Part shown: positions 55,496-62,990 of the stretch, piece after piece
How the letters are laid out: each line of letters opens with the position of its first letter
Numbering within the stretch: the stretch's first letter is position 1
NCBI RefSeq assembly: GCF_028657905.1
Contig: NZ_CP117782.1
Span: forward strand, 744,001 to 808,000
Source: Burkholderia sp. FERM BP-3421
GTDB lineage: Bacteria > Pseudomonadota > Gammaproteobacteria > Burkholderiales > Burkholderiaceae
Length of the DNA stretch: 64,000 bases
Direction of reading: 5' to 3'
Program-made: the position numbers and the translations under genes
Notes under the pieces: generated by a model
What the model was told of the DNA's origin: nothing
The model's input: the letters and a program-made list of their open reading frames with translations, nothing else
Database searches by the model: none

Positions 55496-56485
55496 GTGCT
55501 GGGCAAACGCAAGCTGGGCCGCCAGGGCCTGGAAGTCTCGACGATCGGACTCGGCTGCATGGGCATGAGTCACGCCTACGGCACGCCGGACGATACGGAG
55601 TCGATCGCGACGCTGCATCGCGCGATCGATCTCGGCTGCACTTTTCTCGATACGGCCGAGATCTACGGGCCGTTCGCGAACGAGGAACTGCTCGGCCGTG
55701 CGCTGGCCGGCCGGCGCGACGAGGTCACGCTCGCGACCAAGTTCGGTTTCCTGATCGATGACGGCAAGGCGGCCGGCACCGACAGCCGTCCCGCGCATAT
55801 CCGCGAGGTGGTCGATGCGTCGCTCAAGCGCTTGCGCACGGATCGGATCGACCTGCTGTATCAACATCGCGTCGATCCGGCCGTCCCGATCGAGGACGTC
55901 GCGGGCACGGTGAAAGACTTGATCGCGGCCGGCAAGGTGCTGCACTTCGGCCTGTCGGAAGCGGGCGAGGACGTGATCCGCCGCGCGCATGCGGTGCAGC
56001 CGGTGTCGGCGCTGCAAAGCGAATACTCGATCTGGGAACGCAACCTGGAAGTGCGCATCCTGCCGGTGCTGCGCGAGCTGGGCATCGGGCTCGTGCCGTT
56101 CAGTCCGCTGGGGCGCGGCTTCCTGACGGGGCTCGCGAAGCGCGCCGACGAATACGGCGAGCGCGACTTCCGCGCGAGCCAGGATCCGCGTTTCCAGCCG
56201 GAGAACTTCGATGCGAACCAGCGGATCGCGGCGCGGGTGGCCGAGATCGCCGCCGCGCGCGGCGCGACGGCCGCGCAGGTGGCGCTCGCATGGGTGCTGC
56301 ACGCGGGCGGCGATGTCGTGCCGATTCCGGGCACGAAGCGTCGCACCTACCTCGAAGCCAATCTCGCGGCCGCCGATCTCGCGCTGACGCCCGATGAACT
56401 GGCGCGTCTCGACGCGGTGCTCGACGAAATCGGCGTGTCGGGCGCGCGCTACACCGCGCGCGGCCTGTCGATGGTCAACCGCTGA
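55496..56485 (+). CDS. aldo/keto reductase
   Basis: 329-residue NADPH-dependent reductase of the bacterial AKR13-like type: KLGRQGLEVSTIGLGCMGMS, catalytic Asp and Tyr in FLDTAEIYGPFANEELLGRA, Lys in ATKFGF, and His in DLLYQHRVDPAVPIED. The cofactor region is VVPIPGTKRRTYLEANLAA. Substrate unknown; relatives reduce aldehydes such as methylglyoxal or quinones. The start codon is GTG 55496, supported by AAGGAG six bases upstream. Confidence 0.9.
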   Translation: MLGKRKLGRQGLEVSTIGLGCMGMSHAYGTPDDTESIATLHRAIDLGCTFLDTAEIYGPFANEELLGRALAGRRDEVTLATKFGFLIDDGKAAGTDSRPAHIREVVDASLKRLRTDRIDLLYQHRVDPAVPIEDVAGTVKDLIAAGKVLHFGLSEAGEDVIRRAHAVQPVSALQSEYSIWERNLEVRILPVLRELGIGLVPFSPLGRGFLTGLAKRADEYGERDFRASQDPRFQPENFDANQRIAARVAEIAAARGATAAQVALAWVLHAGGDVVPIPGTKRRTYLEANLAAADLALTPDELARLDAVLDEIGVSGARYTARGLSMVNR

Positions 56486-56503
56486 ACGGCGCGGCGCGCC
56501 GGC

Positions 56504-57673
56504 TCACCGGGGCAGTTCGAGGCGCGCGAGCGCCGCGAAGTAGCGCGCGCCCGTCGTCAGCACATCGTCGTTGAAGTCGTAGGTTGCGTTGTGCAGCGGC
56601 GTGCCGCCCGGCTGGTCGGGCGCGCCGTTGCCGATCAGCACGAACGCGCCCGGCACCACCTGCAGGAAGGCGCCGAAATCCTCGGAAATCATCAAGGGCG
56701 CGAGGTCGCCGTCCACCCGTTCCGGGCCGACCACCTCGCGCGCCGCGGCGAGCGCGATCGGCACGCACGCGGGCCAGTTCACGGTCGGCGCGAATTCATG
56801 TGTGTAGTCGACTTCGCACTGCGCGCCGTGCAGCGCGCACATCCCCGTCGCGATCTCGCGGATCCGCCGCTCCAGCAGCGCCTGCACGTCGGGCGCGTAG
56901 CTGCGCGTGTCGCCCTTGATCACGACATGCGTGGGCGTCGCGTTGCGAATCCCGTCGGTGATGAATTCGGTGCAGGACACCACGGCGCTCATGCCCGGAT
57001 CCAGGTTGCGCGCCACGATCGTCTGCAGCGCCAGCACGACCTGTGCGCCGATCACGAGCGGATCGACGCCCGTGTGCGGCCGTGCCGCATGCGCGCCGCG
57101 GCCGCGGATGCGGATCGTGAAGTTGTCCTCGCTCGCCATGATGCCGCCCGCGCGCGTCGCGATGTGGCCGGCGGGCAGGCCGGGCAGGTTGTGCGCGCCA
57201 TACAGCGCCTCGATGGGGAAGCGCTCGAACAATCCGTCCGCGATCATGGCTTTCGCGCCGCGTCCATGTTCCTCCGCCGGCTGGAAGATGAAATGCACGG
57301 TGCCGTCGAAGTCGCGGCGCTCGGCGAGCAGGCGCGCCGCGCCGAGGATCATCGCCATGTGGCCGTCGTGGCCGCACGCGTGCATGGCGCCCGGGAACGT
57401 CGAGGCGTACGCGCGGCCCGGCGCGTCCTCGGTGATGGCGAGCGCGTCCATTTCGGCGCGCAGGCCGATCGCGCGCGGGCCGTCGCCGGCCCGCAGCGTC
57501 GCGACGAAGCCGGTGCCGCCGATGCCGCGCTCGACCTCCAGTCCGAGCGCGGCGAGGATGTCGGCCGCATAGGCGGCGGTGCGCTGTTCCGCGAAGCCGG
57601 TCTCGGGATGGCGGTGCAGGTGATGGCGCCATTCGACCAGTTGCGCGCGCAGGTTCGTGTCCTCGTGATACAT
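56504..57673 (-). CDS. M20-family amidohydrolase (hippurate-hydrolase-like)
   Basis: 389-residue zinc-dependent aminoacylase/carboxypeptidase. Metal ligands are visible in MHACGHDGHMAMI and FIFQPAEEHGRGA; the dimerisation part shows RGRGAHAARPHTGVDPL. It could cleave N-acyl or N-carbamoyl amino acids. It is 27 bases downstream of dpaL on the same strand with its own strong ribosome site (GGAAGGAGG), so the two act together; in E. coli an M20 enzyme (ygeY) likewise neighbours the dpaL gene (ygeX). Confidence 0.88.
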   Translation of the reverse strand: MYHEDTNLRAQLVEWRHHLHRHPETGFAEQRTAAYAADILAALGLEVERGIGGTGFVATLRAGDGPRAIGLRAEMDALAITEDAPGRAYASTFPGAMHACGHDGHMAMILGAARLLAERRDFDGTVHFIFQPAEEHGRGAKAMIADGLFERFPIEALYGAHNLPGLPAGHIATRAGGIMASEDNFTIRIRGRGAHAARPHTGVDPLVIGAQVVLALQTIVARNLDPGMSAVVSCTEFITDGIRNATPTHVVIKGDTRSYAPDVQALLERRIREIATGMCALHGAQCEVDYTHEFAPTVNWPACVPIALAAAREVVGPERVDGDLAPLMISEDFGAFLQVVPGAFVLIGNGAPDQPGGTPLHNATYDFNDDVLTTGARYFAALARLELPR

Positions 57674-57700
57674 GCGACCTCCTTCCTGGGTGAGGGAACG

Positions 57701-58930
57701 TCAGGCCGCGGCGCGCACGCGCCAGGCTTGTTGACGGCGCAATACCGATTCGGCGGCCTCGCCGGTCAGTTCACGATACACGCTCGGCGCGGTGGCGCCC
57801 TCGGTGTTGACGAGCAGTACGCGCGAGGCGGCGTCGAGTTCGAGCTGCGCGGCGGCGGCCGGGTCCGCGCACAGCGCGATCAGGCCCGCGAGTCCTGCCG
57901 CGCCCGATTCGCCGGAGACGATCGGGATGTCGAGCGTGTTGCCGGCGGCGAGCATGCGCATCGCGATGCCGGCGTCCTGATCGTCGATGGTCAGGAAGGC
58001 GTCGATGCTGTGTTCGAGGAAATCCCAGGCCAGCGGCGACGCCGCGCCGCACGCGAGGCCGGCCATCACTGAATCGACGCTGCCGAGCGTGTGCGCGGCG
58101 CGGCGCACGCGCGCGCTTTGCAACAGGCAGTCGGCCTGCTGCGGTTCGACCACGATGAAGCGCGGGCGCTGCGCGCCGTGGTATTCCCACAGATAGCTCG
58201 CGATCCCGGCCGCGAGGCCGCCCACGCCGCCCTGGATGAGCACGTGCGTGTGGGACGGCGCGTCGGCGCGCGCGCCGGTCTGCTCGACCAGTTCGGCGGC
58301 GATCGTGCCGTAGCCCTGCATCACGTCGCGCGGCACGGCTTCGTAGCCGTCGTACGAGGTGTCGGACACCACCTCCCAGCCGTTGCGCGCGGCGAGCCGC
58401 GCGGCTTCGGCGACGGACTCGTCGTAGTTGCCGGCGATCCGCACGATGCGCGCGCCGAACGCGGCGATCGCACGCTCGCGTTCGGCGTCGACGCGCGCAT
58501 GCAGCACGATCACGCAGCGACAGCCGACGCTCTGCGCGGCGGCGGCGAGCGCGCGACCGTGGTTGCCGTCGGTCGCGCTGATCACGGTGAACGCGCTCAG
58601 CGATTCGCGGTGGCGGCCGGTGATCAGGTCGACCGGGGTGTAGCCCGCGCGCGGAAAGCGGCGCATGACGAGCCGCAACAGCGCGATCGGCGCGCCGAGC
58701 GCCTTGAAACTGCCGAGCGGCGAGCGCACGGATTCGTCCTTGAGGTCGAGCGCCGCGAGGCCCAGCGTATGCGCGAGGCCCGTCAGCGGGTAGAGCGGGG
58801 TGGCGTCGGGCAGCATGCGATCCCAGTGCGCGAGCCACGCGCGGCTCTCATGCGCGCGGGCGATGTTCAGGATGGCGGCGAGGGCGGCGGGATAGGGCGC
58901 GCGATGCGCGGCGGGGTTGACGATCAGCAT
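57701..58930 (-). CDS. dpaL: 2,3-diaminopropionate ammonia-lyase
   Basis: PLP-dependent lyase of fold type II that converts 2,3-diaminopropionate to pyruvate and two ammonia. It has 409 residues with the PLP lysine K76 in SPLGSFKALGAP, the ATDGNHGRALAAAAQ loop, the glycine loop QGGVGGLAAGIASYLWE and GESGAAGLAGL. Divergent from an Lrp-type regulator whose start is 176 bases away, with repeated TTGC(GC)AA sites between. Diaminopropionate is a building block of some natural products, but no such cluster is visible here. Confidence 0.88.
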   Translation of the reverse strand: MLIVNPAAHRAPYPAALAAILNIARAHESRAWLAHWDRMLPDATPLYPLTGLAHTLGLAALDLKDESVRSPLGSFKALGAPIALLRLVMRRFPRAGYTPVDLITGRHRESLSAFTVISATDGNHGRALAAAAQSVGCRCVIVLHARVDAERERAIAAFGARIVRIAGNYDESVAEAARLAARNGWEVVSDTSYDGYEAVPRDVMQGYGTIAAELVEQTGARADAPSHTHVLIQGGVGGLAAGIASYLWEYHGAQRPRFIVVEPQQADCLLQSARVRRAAHTLGSVDSVMAGLACGAASPLAWDFLEHSIDAFLTIDDQDAGIAMRMLAAGNTLDIPIVSGESGAAGLAGLIALCADPAAAAQLELDAASRVLLVNTEGATAPSVYRELTGEAAESVLRRQQAWRVRAAA

Positions 58931-58998
58931 GCGGGACTCCGAAAGAACGGGCGCAGCAGGGATCTCGCTGCCGCCCGGTTGAACCGATTAGGAATAAT

Positions 58999-59058
58999 AT
59001 TGCGCAATTGATTCGTTTTTTTCGCGTTGTAGCCGATCGATTTGCAACGTTTTTGCAA
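58999..59058. promoter_or_regulatory. likely Lrp operator region between dpaL and the Lrp gene
   Basis: ATTGCGCAAT (58999-59008) is a perfect palindrome. TTGCAA occurs at 59042-59047 and again at 59053-59058, one helical turn apart. TAATAT at 58995-59000 gives possible -10 elements on either strand. The TTGC/GCAA half-sites recur exactly where an autoregulated divergent promoter is expected. Confidence 0.5.
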
Positions 59059-59106
59059 TTTTGGCCGGCTATTCACGATTCGATTGTTCCTGCCGAGACT
59101 TTCCCG

Positions 59107-59598
59107 ATGCCGACCGACCTCGACGCGTACGACCGCAAGCTGCTCGCGGAGCTGCAACAGGATGCCCGCCTGCCGCAGGGCGAGCTGGGCGAGCGTGTGA
59201 ATCTCTCGGCCGCGGCCGTCAATCGGCGGCTGAAACGTTTGCGCGACGAGGGCGCGATCGAGAAGTACACGGCCGTGATCGCGCCCGACGCGCTCGGTTA
59301 TCCGTTGACCGTGATCGTGGAGGTGGAAGTCGAGAACGAGCGGATCGACCTGCTCGATGCGATGAAGCAAACGTTTTCGGCCTGTCCGCAGGTGCAGCAG
59401 TGCTACTACGTCGCGGGAGAGTGGGATTTCGTGCTGGTGCTCGCGGTGCGCAGCATGGAGCAGTACACCGAGCTGACACGCGCGTTGTTTTTCGGCAGCA
59501 ACAACGTGAAGCGCTTCAAGACGCTCGTCGCGATGAGCCGCGTGAAGACGGGCTACGGCGTGCCGATCGATATCGATGCCCCGCCCGACGGGGCTTGA
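59107..59598 (+). CDS. Lrp/AsnC-family transcriptional regulator
   Basis: 163 residues: an N-terminal helix-turn-helix (DAYDRKLLAELQQDARLPQG, LSAAAVNRRLKRLRDEGAI) and the C-terminal RAM ligand-binding domain (SACPQVQQCYYVAGEWDFVL). ATG 59107 (MPTDLDAYDRK) is the family start; the frame is open from 59008 without support. Divergent from dpaL, so probably its regulator, responding to an amino acid such as diaminopropionate (inference). Confidence 0.9.
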   Translation: MPTDLDAYDRKLLAELQQDARLPQGELGERVNLSAAAVNRRLKRLRDEGAIEKYTAVIAPDALGYPLTVIVEVEVENERIDLLDAMKQTFSACPQVQQCYYVAGEWDFVLVLAVRSMEQYTELTRALFFGSNNVKRFKTLVAMSRVKTGYGVPIDIDAPPDGA

Positions 59599-59601
59599 GC
59601 G

Positions 59602-59736
59602 TCAGAAGCTCATGCGGGTGCCGCATCCGCCGGCATAGCCGCCGTTGGTGCCGGCGCCGCCGCAGAATACGCCGCAGCCGGACAGGACGAAGGCCAGCGC
59701 GAGGGCAGCGGCGGCGAGGCGAAGGCGGTATTTCAT
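59602..59736 (-). CDS. small Cys/Gly-rich lipoprotein
   Basis: 44 residues. MKYRLRLAAAALALAFVLSG precedes Cys20, a good lipobox (LSGC). The mature part is only 25 residues, rich in Gly with four Cys in total (GCGVFCGGAGTNGG, then GGCGTRMSF). It is below usual gene-calling length limits. Three bases separate its stop from the convergent Lrp stop. Function unknown; similar tiny Gly/Cys lipoproteins occur in other Burkholderia as far as I recall. Confidence 0.7.
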   Translation of the reverse strand: MKYRLRLAAAALALAFVLSGCGVFCGGAGTNGGYAGGCGTRMSF

Positions 59737-59895
59737 CGCGAAAAAGGTTCGTTTACCTGAGCAAGCGGAGGGTTTGCCGGCAAGGATACCGTCTTTCGCC
59801 ATCGCGAGTCCGAATCTGGAGCATTTGCTCGACAGGGGGTGGAGTTCGGCGGATCCCCTGCTAGAATCCGCATGCCGCATTGTTTTGAATTGCCG

Positions 59896-60297
59896 ATGAG
59901 ACTGCTTGACGCCTTGGTCGAACAACGTATTGCCGCCGCCGCCGCGCGGGGCGAGTTCGACGCTTTGCCGGGAACCCCCGCACCGACGACGCTGGACGAC
60001 GATCTGCTCGTCCCCGAAGAGGTGCGCGCCGCGAACCGGATCCTGAAGAACGCGGGCTTCGTGCCGCCCGCGGTCGAGCAGCTGCGGGCGCTCCGCAATC
60101 TGCGGGACGAATTGCGCGCGGTCGACGACCGCGCGACCCGCTGCCGGCTGCAAGCGAAGATGCTGGCTCTCGATATGGCCCTGGAATCCTTGCGCGGCGG
60201 CCCGCTGGTCGTGCCGCGCGAATACTGCCGCCGCATCGCCGAGCGTCTGTCCGAGCGCGTGCTCGTCGACGGCCCGGGTGAAGCGGGGCCGATGTGA
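59896..60297 (+). CDS. DUF1992 (DnaJ-C28-like) domain protein
   Basis: 133 residues: the DUF1992 core MRLLDALVEQRIAAAAARGE, then FDALPGTPAP and VPEEVRAANRILKNAGFVPP. Function is unknown in bacteria. ATG 59896 starts exactly at the conserved core; ATG 59872 would add eight residues. TAGAAT at 59862-59867 could be the -10. Its stop overlaps the tadA start codon. Confidence 0.85.
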   Translation: MRLLDALVEQRIAAAAARGEFDALPGTPAPTTLDDDLLVPEEVRAANRILKNAGFVPPAVEQLRALRNLRDELRAVDDRATRCRLQAKMLALDMALESLRGGPLVVPREYCRRIAERLSERVLVDGPGEAGPM

Positions 60298-60836
60298 AGC
60301 CGGACGACACTGTTACGCCGCCGTCCGAACCGGGCGACGCTCGCGACCGCTATTTCATGCAGCTCGCGCAAGCCGCGGCCGACGAGGCCCGCGCGGCGGG
60401 CGAGGTGCCGGTCGGGGCGGTGCTGGTGCGCGGCGACGAGGTGATCGCGCGCGGCTTCAATCATCCGATCGGCGGCCATGATCCGTCCGCCCACGCCGAA
60501 ATGGCCGCCTTGCGCGAGGCGGCGCAGATTCTCCAGAACTACCGGATGCCCGGCTGCGAGCTGTACGTGACGCTCGAGCCTTGCCTGATGTGCGCGGGCG
60601 CGATCATGCACGCGCGCATCGCGCGCGTGGTGTTCGGCGCGCACGATCCGAAGACGGGCGCGTGCGGCAGCGTCGTCGACGCATTCGCCGATCCGCGCCT
60701 CAATCACCACACCCGCGTGACGGGCGGCGTGCTCGCGGACGAATGCGGCGCGGCGCTGAAGTCGTTCTTCGCCGACCGCCGGCGCGCGCTGCGCGAAGCG
60801 CGTCGCGCCGACACGACCCCGCCCGCCGAGGTGTGA
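60294..60836 (+). CDS. tadA: tRNA-specific adenosine deaminase TadA
   Basis: Converts A34 to inosine in tRNA-Arg(ACG). It has 180 residues; the zinc site is PSAHAEMAALREA (His and the proton-shuttling Glu) and EPCLMCAGAIMHARI (two Cys). GTG 60294 overlaps the preceding TGA stop (GTGA), so translation is coupled to the DUF1992 gene. The N-terminal ~20 residues are not conserved. Confidence 0.94.
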   Translation: MKPDDTVTPPSEPGDARDRYFMQLAQAAADEARAAGEVPVGAVLVRGDEVIARGFNHPIGGHDPSAHAEMAALREAAQILQNYRMPGCELYVTLEPCLMCAGAIMHARIARVVFGAHDPKTGACGSVVDAFADPRLNHHTRVTGGVLADECGAALKSFFADRRRALREARRADTTPPAEV

Positions 60837-60892
60837 ACCCGGCGGCGCGGGGCGCCTCTAACACGTCCGATCCCTTTTATCGAGCCCTGTTC

Positions 60893-61831
60893 ATGTCCGT
60901 CCCGCCGATCGCTCCCCGCACCATCCGTCTCCTTGGCCCGTCCGGCTACCCGCACGATCCCGATGCGATCGCGCGGGCGCTCGCGCGTCTCGGTGACGCG
61001 CAGCATCGGGTCGAGAACCTGGAGGCGACGCAGCGCCGCTACCAGCGCTTCGCGGGCACCGACAGCGAGCGCGCGGGCGACCTGAACCGGCTGGCCGACG
61101 CCTCGCAGCCGCTGCCCGACATCGGCCTCGCGGTGCGCGGCGGCTACGGCGCGACGCGGATCCTGCATGGTCTCGACTATCGCGGTCTCGAAAGCCGGCT
61201 GCGCGACCAGCCGATCGCGCTCGTCGGCCACAGCGATTTCACGGCGATCCAGCTTGCGCTGTACGCGAAGGCGCGCATCAAGACTTTCGGCGGCCCGATG
61301 CTGTCCGCCGATTTCGGCGCCGAGACGCCGAACGATTTCACGATGCAGCAGTTCTGGAGCACGCTGACGCAGCCGAGCGCGACCTTCGTCGCGGAGGTGC
61401 CGCAGGCCCAGTCGGTGAATGTGTCGGGCACGCTGTGGGGCGGCAACCTGGCGATTCTCGCGTCGCTGGCCGGCACGCCGTACATGCCGCGTATCGACGG
61501 CGGGATCCTGTTCATCGAGGACGTCAACGAGCAGCCGTTCCGCATCGAACGGATGATCTACCAACTGCATCTCGCGGGCCTGCTGGCCGGCCAGCAGGCG
61601 CTCGTGCTCGGGCAGTTCACCGGCGCGCGGTCGTTCGACTACGACAACGGCTACGATATGCAGACGATGATCGACCAGCTGCGCGACGTGATCCGCATTC
61701 CGGTGATCACCGGGCTGCAGTTCGGCCACGTGCCGGATCTGTTGACGCTGCCGTTCGGCGCGCATGCGCAATTGGTGGCCAACAGCCACGGCTTCCGGCT
61801 CACGGTGTCCGACTATCCGCATCTCGCGTGA
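60893..61831 (+). CDS. LD-carboxypeptidase (muramoyltetrapeptide carboxypeptidase, S66)
   Basis: 312 residues of the S66 family: LAVRGGYGATRIL, the nucleophile Ser in LVGHSDFTAIQL, the Glu region GGILFIEDVNEQPFRIERM and the His in QFGHVPDLLTLPFG. It trims the terminal D-Ala from recycled murein tetrapeptides in the cytoplasm (LdcA role). Some S66 members instead hydrolyse microcin C-type toxins (MccF), but the LdcA role is more usual. It is 56 bases after tadA and ends at a terminator. Confidence 0.9.
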   Translation: MSVPPIAPRTIRLLGPSGYPHDPDAIARALARLGDAQHRVENLEATQRRYQRFAGTDSERAGDLNRLADASQPLPDIGLAVRGGYGATRILHGLDYRGLESRLRDQPIALVGHSDFTAIQLALYAKARIKTFGGPMLSADFGAETPNDFTMQQFWSTLTQPSATFVAEVPQAQSVNVSGTLWGGNLAILASLAGTPYMPRIDGGILFIEDVNEQPFRIERMIYQLHLAGLLAGQQALVLGQFTGARSFDYDNGYDMQTMIDQLRDVIRIPVITGLQFGHVPDLLTLPFGAHAQLVANSHGFRLTVSDYPHLA

Positions 61832-61855
61832 AGCGGGGTGGACAAGGCGGACAAG

Positions 61856-61876
61856 AAGGCGGGCAACCGCCTTTTT
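61856..61876 (+). terminator. terminator after the LD-carboxypeptidase
   Basis: AAGGCGG (61856-61862), loop GCAA, CCGCCTT (61867-61873), then TTT and a further T-rich stretch (TTGTTTG). Confidence 0.8.
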
Positions 61877-62094
61877 GTTTGTCTGGAGTTGCAACTAACG
61901 GGCAAATTAAGCCAGCTGCCGCGACACGAGGCATGCACAAAATCGGCGCTGGATTGTCAACAAAAGAGCGCGACAGGGCGACTCTGATTAATTGAAATCA
62001 CGCTGCCTGTCGTGACGTGATGGGCGTTTCCGGCGCATACGCACCGTGATCGAGCGTCTTCGTGCATCGTGATTGTGCAAAATCTATCCAAAGA

Positions 62095-62126
62095 ATTGTT
62101 GACAATATTTATGTCCAACCTAGGAT
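62095..62126 (+). promoter_or_regulatory. GntR operator overlapping the gntR promoter
   Basis: TTGACA (62099-62104) and TAGGAT (62121-62126), 16 bases apart, make a good promoter. ATTGTTGACAAT (62095-62106) is an inverted repeat matching the FadR-subfamily GntR pattern (GT-NN-AC core) and covers the -35, which suggests autorepression. Confidence 0.6.
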
Positions 62127-62141
62127 GCTGAACATAACGAG

Positions 62142-62846
62142 ATGCGAATCATGACGAAGAACGATCCCGCACAGGCGGGTGCGACGAGTCCGGAGGCGAT
62201 CGCCGAGCGCATCCGGACCGCGATCCTCGAGCATCGCCTCGCGCCGGGCGCGAAGCTGACCGAGGCGCAGTTGTGCGAGGTGTTCGGCGTGAAGCGCGGG
62301 CCGATCCGCCAGGCGCTCGCGCTGCTCGCGACGGACCGGCTCGTGGATCTCGAGCCGAACCGCGGCGCGTTCGTCGCGAGTCCGACCTTGCAGGACGTGC
62401 ACGAGGTGTTCGAGATGCGGCGGATCATCGAGCTGGCGGTGATGGAGCGGCTCGCGGGCGGCCCGGGCGCGAAGCGCCTGAAGGGCGTCGCGACGATGAT
62501 CGAGCGCGAGCGCCGCGCGTTCGAGCGGCGCGATTTCCCCGCGTGGATCCGCCTGTCGGGCGAATTCCACACGGCGCTCGCCGCGCTGACCGGCAACACC
62601 GTGCTGTGCGGCTGTCTCGACGGCCTCGTCGCGCGCTCGACGCTGATGTCGGCGCTCTACGAGTCGCATCGCAGCCCGTGCTCGTTCGACGAGCACGCCG
62701 AGATCCTCGCCGCGCTGGAGGCGGGCGATGCGGCCGACGCCGCGCGGCGGATGGCGCATCATCTGCAGCACGTCGAGCTGAGGATGCTCGACCGTCCCGC
62801 GCCCGGCGCGGTCGATTTGCGCGACGTCTTCGGCGGCGTGGGATAA
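62142..62846 (+). CDS. GntR/FadR-family transcriptional regulator (FCD domain)
   Basis: 234 residues: an N-terminal winged helix (PEAIAERIRTAILEHRLAPG, AQLCEVFGVKRGPIRQAL) and a C-terminal FCD domain with its metal/ligand His residues (LSGEFHTALAALTGN; EHAEILAALEAGD). ATG 62142 or ATG 62151 could be used; neither has a clear Shine-Dalgarno, and the transcript leader appears very short. It precedes an NCS1 permease, so regulation of nucleobase or hydantoin uptake is inferred. Confidence 0.88.
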   Translation: MRIMTKNDPAQAGATSPEAIAERIRTAILEHRLAPGAKLTEAQLCEVFGVKRGPIRQALALLATDRLVDLEPNRGAFVASPTLQDVHEVFEMRRIIELAVMERLAGGPGAKRLKGVATMIERERRAFERRDFPAWIRLSGEFHTALAALTGNTVLCGCLDGLVARSTLMSALYESHRSPCSFDEHAEILAALEAGDAADAARRMAHHLQHVELRMLDRPAPGAVDLRDVFGGVG

Positions 62847-62885
62847 CGCGCCCCGGCCGCACCGCGCCCTGAACTGCGAATGTCG

Positions 62886-62907
62886 GGCGGCAGCGCACGC
62901 TGCCGCC
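62886..62907 (+). promoter_or_regulatory. perfect hairpin between gntR and the permease
   Basis: GGCGGCAGCG (62886-62895) and CGCTGCCGCC (62898-62907) form a 10-bp stem with a 2-base loop. No T-run follows. It could be an operator, an attenuator or an mRNA-stability element. Confidence 0.4.
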
Positions 62908-62990
62908 GGCCGGTGCGGTACCGGACCTCGGCGCCCGGGCCGCGATTTGAAGCGACGATCGCGCGGCCCAGCCGCGGGCAAGGAGAGGTC

